From positions 20,266-84,265 of the forward strand of contig CALWLN010000070.1 of assembly GCA_944381535.1 (NCBI GenBank): a stretch of 64,000 bases of DNA. The letters run 5' to 3'. The DNA comes from an uncultured Lachnospiraceae bacterium (GTDB lineage: Bacteria > Bacillota > Clostridia > Lachnospirales > Lachnospiraceae). The notes below the pieces were generated by a model. It saw nothing but the letters and a program-made list of their open reading frames with translations, was not told the origin of the DNA and did no database searches. Made by a program: the position numbers and the translations under genes. Below, piece by piece: positions 26,551 to 35,332 of the stretch; within the stretch, counting starts at the first letter, position 1, and every line of letters starts with the position of its first letter.

Positions 26551-27633
26551 TTATTCAAAAAATACAGGCGCATTTTCCCGGGCAGATTTGTAAATTGCCT
26601 CCAGGATTTGCGTCACTACCAGGGCCTGCTCCGGCTTTACGGTCAGCTCCGTGCCTTTGGTGATGGCGTCCATGAAAACGCGCTGCTCCACATCCTGGGG
26701 CTCCAAGCCCACGCCGTCATAGAAGGCCACGCCGCCCGCCTTAAGATCCGGCTTCTCCACAATCTGCTTGTTATACTTCACCTTATTGATACGAAGGCCG
26801 TCCTTCATGTCCGCGCCGGCCAGAGTACCGCAGAGGGAGGTCTTTGCCTCGTCCACATCCAGGGTATTTAAAGCCCAGCTGCTTTCCAGATAGATGGTGG
26901 CTCCATTTTTCATTTTTACAAATCCGAAGGCGGAATCCTCCACCGTAAATTTCTCTTTGTCCCAATCGCCCCAGGCATTGCCGGTCTCCGTCTGGTCCCC
27001 CAGCTTCTTATATACGGAACCAACCGCCATTGCGGGCTCATAGTTATCCATCATCCACAGAGTCAGATCCAGCGCATGGGTACCGATATCGATCAAGGGT
27101 CCGCCGCCCTGTTCTTCCTCGTTGAGGAACACGCCCCAGGTGGGCACTGCTCTTCTGCGGATGGCATGGGCCTTGGCATAATAGATATCTCCCAGCTCTC
27201 CGGCCTGGCATGCGCGCTTCAGATAAGTGGAATCCGCACGGTAGCGATTCTGATAACCGATGGTCAGAATTTTCCCGGTCTCTTTGGCTGTCTCCACCAT
27301 TTGTTTGGCTTCCTCATAGGATTTTGCCATGGGCTTCTCGCACATCACATGCTTTCCCGCCTTCATGGCCGCAATGGAGATCACGCTGTGGGATTTGTTG
27401 GGAGTCAGCACATAAATAGCTTCAATCTCTGTCTCCGCCTCCAAAAGCGCCTTATAATCGGTATACACTCTGCTGTCCTTAGTACCGTACTCCTCCTTCG
27501 CCTTCTGTGCCCGCTCCTCGATCAAGTCGCAAAATGCTACAATTTCAGCTCTGCCCAATTTTTTAATGGCGGGAAGATGCTTACCGTTTGCGATTCCTCC
27601 GCAGCCAATCACGCCAACTTTTACTTTTTCCAT
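26551..27633 (-). CDS. Gfo/Idh/MocA family oxidoreductase
   Basis: A 360-aa paralogue of the next gene. Rossmann motif GVIGCGGIANGKHLPA, signature GKHVMCEKPMAKS, and IDIGTHALDLTLW with the conserved His. The strong ribosome site GAGGAGA lies upstream of the ATG. First gene of the unit, divergent from an AraC/cupin regulator that most likely controls it. Sugar substrate unknown. Confidence 0.88.
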   Translation of the reverse strand: MEKVKVGVIGCGGIANGKHLPAIKKLGRAEIVAFCDLIEERAQKAKEEYGTKDSRVYTDYKALLEAETEIEAIYVLTPNKSHSVISIAAMKAGKHVMCEKPMAKSYEEAKQMVETAKETGKILTIGYQNRYRADSTYLKRACQAGELGDIYYAKAHAIRRRAVPTWGVFLNEEEQGGGPLIDIGTHALDLTLWMMDNYEPAMAVGSVYKKLGDQTETGNAWGDWDKEKFTVEDSAFGFVKMKNGATIYLESSWALNTLDVDEAKTSLCGTLAGADMKDGLRINKVKYNKQIVEKPDLKAGGVAFYDGVGLEPQDVEQRVFMDAITKGTELTVKPEQALVVTQILEAIYKSARENAPVFFE

Positions 27634-27673
27634 GTCTGTTCTCCTCTCGTCTGTGTAAAATGTTCTGCTTTTG

Positions 27674-27702
27674 TTGACTTTTCTTTATCTGCATTATATA
27701 AT
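27674..27702 (+). promoter_or_regulatory. Promoter of the AraC-family regulator
   Basis: TTGACT (27674-27679), 17-bp spacer, TATAAT (27697-27702), about 78 bp before the ATG at 27781. Confidence 0.6.
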
Positions 27703-27780
27703 CATAAAAAATACGGCGCTATATTTTTTTTGCCGATTCCTCATACGATTCTGCTATTTTATTGACAAAGGAGGACACCG

Positions 27781-28614
27781 ATGAAGGATCCCAGGTTATA
27801 CGAGCACATTGTTTTAAGCGATAAGGAATTTCCCGCCCGGCTTTCGCAAAATCACATCGAGGACCGGAGGATTTTCTTTCCCTACCACTGGCACGAGCAT
27901 CTGGAGCTTCACTATGTCCTCCGGGGGGAGGGCTTTATCTTCTGCAACCGGGAGCAGTACCGCCTAAGCCCCGGCAGCCTGGTGATCGTCAACAGCAACG
28001 AACTCCACCAGGGCCAGTGCACCCAACCGGTTCTGGACACACTGGTGCTGATTTTCGATATGGATGATTTTTCCATGGAGACAGCCGGTCATCATCTGCT
28101 GTTTCAGCCGTTGATCCAGAGGGATGTGACCATCGGAAGCCTGTTTTTCTCCCTGTTTCAGGAAAATACCTGCCAGGAGCTGGGCTATAAGATTTCCATG
28201 AAGGGGAAGATCTACGATTTGATCGCCTATCTCATGCGCAATTATGTGGCGAAAAATCTGACGGAGCAGGAGAGCCGCCACCGCAGGAGAGATCTGGAGC
28301 GTTTAAATCAGGTGCTGGATTTTATGGAGACCAATTACCAGAATCCTGCCATCAATACAGAGGAGATGGCGGAGCTTATTAATTTGAGCCCCGGCCGTTT
28401 CGCCCACATTTTCAAGGACTTAACGGGCCAGAGCCCCGTTTCCTATCTGAACCAGCTGCGCTTAAAGAAAGCTCACACCCTGCTCAGGCAGGGGAATCTT
28501 ACCAGCACGGAAGTGGCTTTCTCCGTGGGATTTACGGATTACAACAACTTTGGCCGGCAGTTTCGGCGGCAGTATAAGATTGCGCCCTCCCAGGTGCCGC
28601 TGCAGGGGGAGTGA
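27781..28614 (+). CDS. AraC-family regulator with N-terminal cupin domain
   Basis: A 277-aa one-component sugar-responsive regulator. The cupin sensor is visible as FPYHWHEHLELHYVLRGEG and NSNELHQG. The C-terminal double helix-turn-helix runs from about 180 (NTEEMAELINLSPGRFAHIF, then SPVSYLNQLRLKKA and EVAFSVGFTDYNNFGRQFRR). ATG follows AAAGGAGG. Divergent from the two oxidoreductase genes, its likely targets. Confidence 0.9.
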   Translation: MKDPRLYEHIVLSDKEFPARLSQNHIEDRRIFFPYHWHEHLELHYVLRGEGFIFCNREQYRLSPGSLVIVNSNELHQGQCTQPVLDTLVLIFDMDDFSMETAGHHLLFQPLIQRDVTIGSLFFSLFQENTCQELGYKISMKGKIYDLIAYLMRNYVAKNLTEQESRHRRRDLERLNQVLDFMETNYQNPAINTEEMAELINLSPGRFAHIFKDLTGQSPVSYLNQLRLKKAHTLLRQGNLTSTEVAFSVGFTDYNNFGRQFRRQYKIAPSQVPLQGE

Positions 28615-28669
28615 GGGAGGCTACGAAGCGGTCAGATTCTCTGTAATCTGTTTAAAAGCATATTACCTC

Positions 28670-29804
28670 CTATAACCAGTTCAACACTTTTTCCTTTATT
28701 TTTGCGTACCATTCCTTCTCATCTTTTGATACCTTTGCCTGTTCCATAGAATACTCAAATATTCCTTTTACTTGTTCTGGATTTGGAACGTATCCTGCTC
28801 TATATGACTGTTCCACCATATGAATAAATACATCCAACTCCAACGGAACTATTACAGATTTTCCTCCATAAAACGCAATATTCATAGTATGCAATGCATA
28901 AAAATACGCAATACATGACTCATTTATTTTAGGTGCTATGAACAAACAAAATGCTTCTTTTCCGGTTTCCTTTTTTAATTTTGCAAGATGTCTTGATACT
29001 GGTTCTCCTTCCATTTCGTACTGCTTTTGTCCTGATTGCATCGTAACTTCAACTGCCAATCCAAAATCGCCATAGTCACATACTATATCTGCAATATTAC
29101 CTGCTGCTGTTGACATAGGTTGTCCTTTGTCGTCAAGTTTCAGATTTGCCTTAATATCTCCACCATCAAGCATATTCATAGCTCGCCAAGTATTCCATTC
29201 CAGCATAAGCGGCACATCATAAAACGCGTTTTTCTTAATATCATCAAAGACAGTCATTACATCTGCATAATCCTTATATTCTTTCAATGCTCTAATCTGT
29301 TCATTTACAATCGCTGTTTTCTTTGTAGCGATAACATTTTCAAGAATATCTTTCAATTTTTCTGTTGTTTCACCAGATAAGTCTCTGGTTATTCCAGACA
29401 CCTCTGCAACTTGTTTTAATAACCTTTCTCTATCATCTGAATACAACACAGGAAATGTCGTATCAAAAAGATACTCCTTATATCTCTACTTCCTCTGTTC
29501 TTTTCCCGCAAATCAATGTCTCACCTGGCTCTGTCAACTTAATAACTGGCTTTAAATCAACAAATCCAAGAGCCTTGGGTGCCCGATTGATTCTGTCTCT
29601 TGCGCTTAATGCCCTATCTTTGTCCGAGCCTTGTCCTTCAAAATCACTGCCTTCGGCCAATTTCTTTATAAAAGCGACCTGCGTGTCTGTATTCCATATT
29701 TTCCCTTCAAAATTATTATGTAAAACCTCTATCTCCGGAATCATCTTTAACGGAGAACGAGGTGATGTTGTGAAAAAAAGTGTCTTGCTTTTTAAATATG
29801 CCAT
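28670..29804 (-). pseudogene. AlwI-family type II restriction endonuclease, broken
   Basis: Two parts of one gene. The N-terminal piece (29478-29804, 108 aa, ATG with AGGAGG) has the family start FFTTSPRSPLKMIPEIEVL and the RDRIN and KLTEPGE segments. The C-terminal piece in another frame (28670 to about 29465) has the nuclease region GNIADIVCDYGD ... EVTMQSGQ and EPVSRHL, then CLFIAPKIN, as in AlwI and BspD6I. Relatives are roughly 600 aa. Here about 200 central residues are missing and the frame shifts near 29470, so an active enzyme is unlikely. AT-rich; next to a Dam-type methylase that would have protected the genome. Confidence 0.85.
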
Positions 29805-29885
29805 TTGATGTCCTCCTAGCAAACCATACTTTATATGGCCAGACCGGATACTGCGGAACATTTTATGTGTCTTATGAATATTGTG

Positions 29886-30737
29886 CTAATAATTCGTCAC
29901 TATAATATGTTTTGCATCTGCTTTAAAACGGTTTCTGATGTTAACTGCATAAGACTTTTCATATTCTTCAACAATATTCGCCCCATACAACTCTTCTGTT
30001 AATGGAGTTTTTCCAATAACTAAAAGGGCTTTACATGACAAATTCATAAAGTCATTTGCTAATCTTCTATGCTCTTCCTCTCCAAAACCATTTTTATATG
30101 CTTCATTTCCATAATCACTAAAAATACAATCGTATGGCGGATCCAAAAAGACAAAGTCATCTGTCTGAGCCATATTAAATATTTCTGAATAGTCACAATT
30201 ATATATATCTGTACGTCTTAATAGTTTATAATGCTCATCCGTAATTAACTTTGTATTCAAATTCTTGTATCTGCCAAACGGAACATTAAATTCACCATTG
30301 GTATTATATCTTATCATTCCTGAATATGCCGTTTTATTAATAAAAAAATAAATTACCGAATCCAAATACTCCGGCTCTGTCTTCTTATTAAACATATCTC
30401 TTATATTATAGTACAATTCTTCATTTTTATTCTCTATTCTTTCTTCTGGATGTTGTCTTTTTTGTTCTTCGTATTCCTTTTGATTGTTCTCATATATTTT
30501 CTGCAGCTCATCAAGCTGAATTCTAGCTTTGGGATAATCTTCCTTCATTTCTTGATAAAATAAATATAATTTTCTATTTACATCATTAATGATTGCTCTG
30601 TCTGGCTCCAGAAAAAAGTACAGTGCGCCACCACCAAAAAAGGGCTCGATATATCTATTATATTCGGATGGCATATTACTCACAAAATGAGATACTTCCT
30701 TAGACTTACCACCTCTATACTTAATCATTGGATTCAT
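29886..30737 (-). CDS. Dam/D12-class adenine-N6 DNA methyltransferase
   Basis: A 283-aa intact methylase. SAM-binding motif X YRGGKSK at the start, motif I EPFFGGGALYF and catalytic motif IV DPPYDC. The alpha-class order and size match Dam-type enzymes. It sits just upstream of the broken AlwI-family nuclease on the same strand. AlwI itself recognises GGATC, so a target overlapping GATC is plausible, but the specificity of this protein is not readable. Confidence 0.88.
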   Translation of the reverse strand: MNPMIKYRGGKSKEVSHFVSNMPSEYNRYIEPFFGGGALYFFLEPDRAIINDVNRKLYLFYQEMKEDYPKARIQLDELQKIYENNQKEYEEQKRQHPEERIENKNEELYYNIRDMFNKKTEPEYLDSVIYFFINKTAYSGMIRYNTNGEFNVPFGRYKNLNTKLITDEHYKLLRRTDIYNCDYSEIFNMAQTDDFVFLDPPYDCIFSDYGNEAYKNGFGEEEHRRLANDFMNLSCKALLVIGKTPLTEELYGANIVEEYEKSYAVNIRNRFKADAKHIIVTNY

Positions 30738-30824
30738 CGCAATCCTCCCTTACACTTATGCAGCTAACCCCGTTTTCCCGGCATCTCTAATGTTGATAAA
30801 TATTCCGTATCGTGCTTTCTTATA

Positions 30825-30944
30825 CTACCTACTATTATATTCATTTATCTGAACAAATGCAAGTACTTTTTGCAAACATTTGTTCTTGTCATAAATTGTA
30901 TCTGCTTCATACTGTTGAAGCATTTGCTCTATCATATTGTTCAT
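30825..30944 (-). pseudogene. AbiEii-type toxin, N-terminal remnant
   Basis: A 39-codon frame starting six bases after the AbiEi stop. It begins MNNMIEQMLQQYEA, the typical opening of AbiEii nucleotidyltransferase toxins, then ends at TAG. The rest of the toxin (normally over 250 aa) is absent, since the methylase gene's upstream region begins almost at once. GTGAGGTG in the antitoxin's end is the ribosome site. A true small gene is possible, but a truncated toxin is likelier. Confidence 0.6.
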
Positions 30945-30947
30945 AGG

Positions 30948-31523
30948 TCACCTCACTAGCTTTTGCAGCATTTTCAAATTTGTGCAGTGATATAGTTTAC
31001 TTAATTCCAGTAAATCTTCACGATTCAGTTTTCCAAATTCCGTCTCATCTACTCGTAAATCCTCAAACAATAAGCTGCGTAACTCCTTTTTATTTCTGAC
31101 GGGAGATATGCTATATAGCTTGTCACACAGTGCTTTTTCCGGTGTTGCTATCTGATATGCATAACTCCCCTCCTTTACCAATTGAATTCCCAACGGATAT
31201 GCCTCTGAAGGTATATCTCTATAGGTAAAGGTTCCAAATGGAGTAACATATTTCTTTGTTTTCTTCTTTTCAAATGTCGCTGATGTAAATACATATACCG
31301 CTTCCGGTATCAGACCGTAGCGCGAAAGCGCAAAATCAAAAGACAAATAGGATGGACCATAGATACTCCCCGCCAATAAATACCCCGGAGTTGTCTTCTC
31401 TGTCTCATAAAGTCCCTTCACCACCGGGATACATAAATTATCTTTTACCATTCTGGCCAATTTATTAGCCGGTGCACTGTAATCAGCCAATTCTTCCATC
31501 AGCATTGCATACGTTTTTATCAT
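30948..31523 (-). CDS. AbiEi-family antitoxin (orphan)
   Basis: A 191-aa protein of the type IV AbiEi antitoxin family. Winged-helix start (LMEELADYSAPANKLARMV), then the conserved GSIYGPSYLSFDFALSRYGLIPE region and TPEKALCDKLY. It normally represses and neutralises a co-transcribed AbiEii nucleotidyltransferase, but here only 39 codons of toxin remain. The gene appears intact, with no frameshift. AT-rich relative to the flanks, indicating acquisition. Confidence 0.82.
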   Translation of the reverse strand: MIKTYAMLMEELADYSAPANKLARMVKDNLCIPVVKGLYETEKTTPGYLLAGSIYGPSYLSFDFALSRYGLIPEAVYVFTSATFEKKKTKKYVTPFGTFTYRDIPSEAYPLGIQLVKEGSYAYQIATPEKALCDKLYSISPVRNKKELRSLLFEDLRVDETEFGKLNREDLLELSKLYHCTNLKMLQKLVR

Positions 31524-31581
31524 ATTTTCACCTCATATTCACATTATATTACATTTTCTGGAGAAAATCCATCATTTTTTA

Positions 31582-31616
31582 TTCTATAGGGAAGTTCGAA
31601 GAACTTCCCTATAGAA
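31582..31616. repeat. Palindromic repeat B, copy 1
   Basis: A near-perfect palindrome: left arm TTCTATAGGGAAGTTC, right arm GAACTTCCCTATAGAA. A related copy lies at 36752-36790. Both lie just beyond AT-rich islets, next to native genes. Confidence 0.7.
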
Positions 31617-31620
31617 TAAA

Positions 31621-31661
31621 AAAGTGCCAGAGCACGCCATATCCACGTTTTCTGACACTTT
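31621..31661 (-). terminator. Terminator of the ECF/VWA operon
   Basis: On the minus strand AAAGTGTCAGA pairs with TCTGGCACTTT, followed by a T-run that merges into palindrome B. It lies about 80 bp beyond the VWA gene stop. Confidence 0.7.
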
Positions 31662-31741
31662 ACTCTTCATACAATTATACCGGAAGTCTGGCCGTCACGG
31701 TCCCGCGCCGGCTCTGGGAGGGTACTGTCCGCCTCCCCCTC

Positions 31742-33361
31742 TTACTGCTCCATAGTTCCGCCGTCCGCCAGCCGCACCAGCTCCAGAAACTCCGCCACTT
31801 CCTCGTTTCCGCCATACTGCGCGCCGCTCCACAGCTCCAGAATCTGCCCGTAGGAAGCGCTGCCCTTCCACTGGCTGTCCCTCAGCAGCATTCCGAATTC
31901 CGCCACGGAAGCCTCCAGAAGCATATTGGCACTGACCACATTTTCCTTGTAAATCTCCGGGCCAAAGGGTCTTTCCAGCTCCTTGCTTGCGGAAGCCCCC
32001 GGGTCCTTATAGCGGATTTTCAGCGTTGCCCATTCCTGCATGGCTTCCCCCTGGGCCGGCTCCCTGGTCTGGTATTTCAGGTCGATGCCGCCGTCACCGT
32101 CCTCCTGTCCGGCCCACACCACCTCATACAGAACCGTCACGGTATGTCCGGCCCCTACTTCACCGGCGTCCTTGGTATCGTCCGTAAAATCCTCCGCGTT
32201 CAGAAGCCGGTTCTCATATCCCAGCAGCCGGTATTCCCCGATCCACGCCGGATTGAATTCCACCTGGAACTTCACATCCTCCGCCACCGTCACCAGGGTG
32301 CTGCCCAGTTCATCCACCAGTACCCGTTTTGCTTCCATCAGAGAATCAATGTAGGAATAAGTTCCATTTCCGTTATCCGCCAGGGTTTCCAGCTTATTGT
32401 CCTTCAGATTACCCTCCCCAAAGCCCAGAACCGACAGATAGATACCGCTTTTCCTTTTGGTCTCCACCAGATTCTTCAGCTCGCTCTCGCTGGTCACTCC
32501 GATATTCAGATCCCCGTCGGTGGCCAGGATAACGCGGTTGTTACCGCCCGGGATAAAACGCTCCTCCGCCAGGGCGTAGGCCGTCTCGATTCCGGCGCTT
32601 CCGTTGGTTCCGCCGCCGGCTTCCAGGAAGTTTATGGCTTCCAGGATTGCGCCCTTCTCATTGCCTCTGGCCCCGTCCAGTACCACCGCTTCCGTCCCCG
32701 CATAGGTCACAATGGACACCCGGTCCTTCTCCCCAAGATTTTCCGTCAGCATAGCAAAGGCCTGCTTTAGCAGAGGCAGCTTGTTCGGCTCGTCCATGGA
32801 GCCCGATACATCCAGCAAAAACACCAGATTCGATTTCGGAGATTGGGAAAAATCAATATCCTGGGTACGGATTCCGATACGCAGAAGTCCATGTTCTTCA
32901 TTCCAGGGACAATCAGCGCCGTCGATGGAGATTCCGAATACCTCCCCGTCCTCTGGGCTCTCGTAATCATAATGGAAATAATTCAGCATTTCCTCAATGC
33001 GGACGGCCCCCTCGGGGATGTCCTCCGGCCGTTCTCCCTGCTTCAGCATTCTGCGCACATTGCTGTAGGACGCCGTATCCACATCTGCCGAAAAGGTGGA
33101 CAGGGGCTGCAGCGAAACCTGTGTAAATCCGTTTTCCGTGATGGCACTGTACTCCTCCGTGTCCATGGGGAGCATTTCTTGCTCTTCCTCCGCAACTGCC
33201 ATATCATAGGATATACTATCGTTTTCGCTGCTCTGAACCAAGTCTTCCGAAGTGTTTCCTCCATGAAAGGTGTCTTTGCTTCCCATGCCGCACCCCATAA
33301 GAGTTCCTGTCAACAATGCCGCCGTCAATACAAAAGAAGTCATGTGTAGTCTCTTTTTCAT
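31742..33361 (-). CDS. Secreted VWA-domain lipoprotein (YfbK-like)
   Basis: A 539-aa lipoprotein: MKKRLHM signal with lipobox MGCG, a spacer, a VWF-binding-type region with STFSADVDTASYSNVRRML, and a von Willebrand A domain with MIDAS motif DVSGSMDEPNK and later ATDGDLNIGV. A C-terminal domain of the kind found in YfbK homologues follows. The ATG at 33361 has GGGAGG upstream; the longer ORF lacks a signal. Last gene of the ECF sigma / anti-sigma operon, so probably its effector at the cell surface. Ligand unknown. Confidence 0.85.
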   Translation of the reverse strand: MKKRLHMTSFVLTAALLTGTLMGCGMGSKDTFHGGNTSEDLVQSSENDSISYDMAVAEEEQEMLPMDTEEYSAITENGFTQVSLQPLSTFSADVDTASYSNVRRMLKQGERPEDIPEGAVRIEEMLNYFHYDYESPEDGEVFGISIDGADCPWNEEHGLLRIGIRTQDIDFSQSPKSNLVFLLDVSGSMDEPNKLPLLKQAFAMLTENLGEKDRVSIVTYAGTEAVVLDGARGNEKGAILEAINFLEAGGGTNGSAGIETAYALAEERFIPGGNNRVILATDGDLNIGVTSESELKNLVETKRKSGIYLSVLGFGEGNLKDNKLETLADNGNGTYSYIDSLMEAKRVLVDELGSTLVTVAEDVKFQVEFNPAWIGEYRLLGYENRLLNAEDFTDDTKDAGEVGAGHTVTVLYEVVWAGQEDGDGGIDLKYQTREPAQGEAMQEWATLKIRYKDPGASASKELERPFGPEIYKENVVSANMLLEASVAEFGMLLRDSQWKGSASYGQILELWSGAQYGGNEEVAEFLELVRLADGGTMEQ

Positions 33362-33418
33362 AGAAAAATTCCTCCCTTTCTGCTTTTCTATAAAGGATAC
33401 GCACAACTTCCTGTGAAT

Positions 33419-34006
33419 TTATGGCAAAATCTCCAATAATTTTAAATTTTCTTCCTCCTTTTGCAGGCGAAGCCGTAAGGTCCCCTGAAAATCCTCTTTC
33501 TGATAGGCTTTTTCATCATATTCATAGGATATGTGAAGCTGTTCTCCCGGCTGATACCCGCTGTCCTCTGCCTCCGTAACCTCTGCCAGAATCAACAGAC
33601 CGTTCTCCGCTTCCTGCACCTGCTGAATCAGAACCATCAGTGTTACCTGGCTCTGGGCTTCCTGTTCCTCCTCAATATCCTCTTCCGCCTGCGCCTGGTC
33701 GTTGGTCTGCTCCTCCGTTTCTCCCCAGCCATCATTTGACGTGGCGGAATTTACACTGTTATCCGCAGCGGAATTCTCATAGGCCATATCCCCGGATTTG
33801 GATTGGCGTATGCTCCGTACCACGGGCACCAACAGCAACACCACCGCCACAACTGCCGCAAGAGAGGCGATGGGCCGGATGGGTATCACCTTTTTTTGCT
33901 TTTTCGGCGCAAGATTTCTCTCAATACTTTTCCACATGTCCGGGACATCCGTCATTTTCAAGTTTCTATATTCATCTTCAAGTTCTTTTTCAGATAATTC
34001 CCTCAT
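33419..34006 (-). CDS. Probable anti-sigma factor, single-pass membrane protein
   Basis: A 195-aa protein. The cytoplasmic N-terminus (MRELSEKELEDEYRNLKMTD) carries the segment VPDMWKSIERNL common in anti-sigma proteins. One membrane helix lies at about 46-63, then an acidic low-complexity linker and a small outer domain. The ATGA overlap with the sigma gene upstream supports a sigma/anti-sigma pair. The assignment rests mainly on position and topology. Confidence 0.7.
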   Translation of the reverse strand: MRELSEKELEDEYRNLKMTDVPDMWKSIERNLAPKKQKKVIPIRPIASLAAVVAVVLLLVPVVRSIRQSKSGDMAYENSAADNSVNSATSNDGWGETEEQTNDQAQAEEDIEEEQEAQSQVTLMVLIQQVQEAENGLLILAEVTEAEDSGYQPGEQLHISYEYDEKAYQKEDFQGTLRLRLQKEEENLKLLEILP

Positions 34007-34545
34007 TCCTGCACCTCCTGTTCCGATTTATGATATCTTCGCAATTTCCGGATTCCCTGGCGGTACAGCCAGGTTACGGTTCCCATGGGCTTCTTTAACA
34101 GCGCCGCAATCTCCTGGAAGGTAAAACCGCCCAGCACCTTTAAGTCCAGGACCTCCTGCTCTGCCGGCTTTAACAGCTTCATGGCCTCCCGGAAGCTTAG
34201 ATTTCCCACCACTTCCACCGCCACATCCTCCGTCTCCTGTCCCAGTTCCGGCAGCTCCTCCATGGGCAGCTCACGCCTCTGCTTCCGCAGAAAGTCAATG
34301 GTCATGTTCCGGGCGATGGTCATCATCCACGCCTTATGCTTTCCCCCGAACCGGTAGGTATCGGCCCGGTCCCAGAGCCGTATAAAAAATTCCGAGGTAA
34401 GATCCTGGGCGTCCTCCTTCTGTCCTGTCATATCGTAGATCACGGAATAAATCAGCCCCACATATGCCTGGTAAATCTGCTTCAGCCCTTCCTTATCGCC
34501 CTTTCGGATTCGCCGGATACAGCCTTCAAATTCAAAATCCTCCAA
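34003..34545 (-). CDS. ECF-type RNA polymerase sigma factor
   Basis: A 180-aa sigma-70 family protein. Region 2 (LIYSVIYDMTGQKEDAQDLT, then RAWMM-like KAWMMTIARNMTIDFLR) and region 4 (ELLKPAEQEVLDLKVLG-like segment, FQEIAALLKKPMGTVTWLYR) are both present. It starts the operon with the anti-sigma and VWA lipoprotein genes. The signal sensed is unknown. Compact, native composition, unlike the AT-rich genes on both sides. Confidence 0.88.
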   Translation of the reverse strand: MEDFEFEGCIRRIRKGDKEGLKQIYQAYVGLIYSVIYDMTGQKEDAQDLTSEFFIRLWDRADTYRFGGKHKAWMMTIARNMTIDFLRKQRRELPMEELPELGQETEDVAVEVVGNLSFREAMKLLKPAEQEVLDLKVLGGFTFQEIAALLKKPMGTVTWLYRQGIRKLRRYHKSEQEVQE

Positions 34546-34731
34546 CTTCTCCCCTCCTGAATATAGATACGATATTGCTTCTCTTTTTTATGGTATGTCG
34601 CAAAAAAACTTCCTTTATTTCTCTACTACTATAGCATACTTTCTCCTGTCTCCACCAACACGAAAGCACCTTTCCATATTGGGTACTCCTCAGAACGTTC
34701 CTCACAGCCTCCTAATTACCGCATGAGACAT

Positions 34732-35332
34732 CTACTTCAAATACTGCTCCAATTCCTCAACCAGTTCATATACACGTGTTGCCGGAACCATTGCAGCCAT
34801 GCTGCTCTCTCCTGCCTCCAAAAATTCTTCATACATTTTTCTGGCACGTCGTTTTGCAGCTTCTAATGAGCCCTTGTCCATCATGATACTCTTGGAAATG
34901 AAGCAAAAACCACAATTCTATACTCTCATTAGACCAAGCGACCGCCATCTTAGGGGCTGTTCTTGCTTCTGCTTCAAACTGGGTATTATCAAAATTATCC
35001 AACGGAAAATCATCTTTATCAAACACAAGCCAAAACTTTTTAAAATGTTCCCACTGGCCGTTAGCAATCATCTTGTCCACAAACCGAATTAATCCCTGCG
35101 TATTTCTTGCGGTTCCATATACTTGTATGTGCGGCTCTTTGGTGATATGTTTATATTTTTCATTAATTTTAGCTGCAAAGCCTTTCAAATATAAAGGTTC
35201 TGTCTTTATTCCTTCACTTACAATCATTGTATATGGTGGAAGTTTATTCATAGTATCCATTCTGCTAGCTTTCACTTTCATTTTCTCTTTCAGCTTCTGT
35301 ATATCACTATGCTTTTTAGGTTTTAAGCTCAA
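34732..35332 (-). pseudogene. RloB-family protein, frameshifted
   Basis: The start is TTG at 35330-35332, overlapping the RloA stop and preceded by GGGAGG. The first part keeps RloB features: VSEGIKTEPLYLKGF, WLVFDKDDF and AWSNESIELWFLLHF. Soon after, the frame ends abnormally (IRSCKTTCQKNV), while another frame continues with a normal RloB-like tail (AAKRRARKMYEEF, PATRVYELVEELEQYLK) to a stop at 34732. About 40 residues between the two parts also seem missing. Probably inactive. Confidence 0.75.

Noticed and set aside
31472-32770. A 432-codon plus-strand open frame
   Set aside because: It lies antisense to the VWA lipoprotein and AbiEi genes, which have clear motifs and ribosome sites. Its product has no domain and it has no ribosome site.
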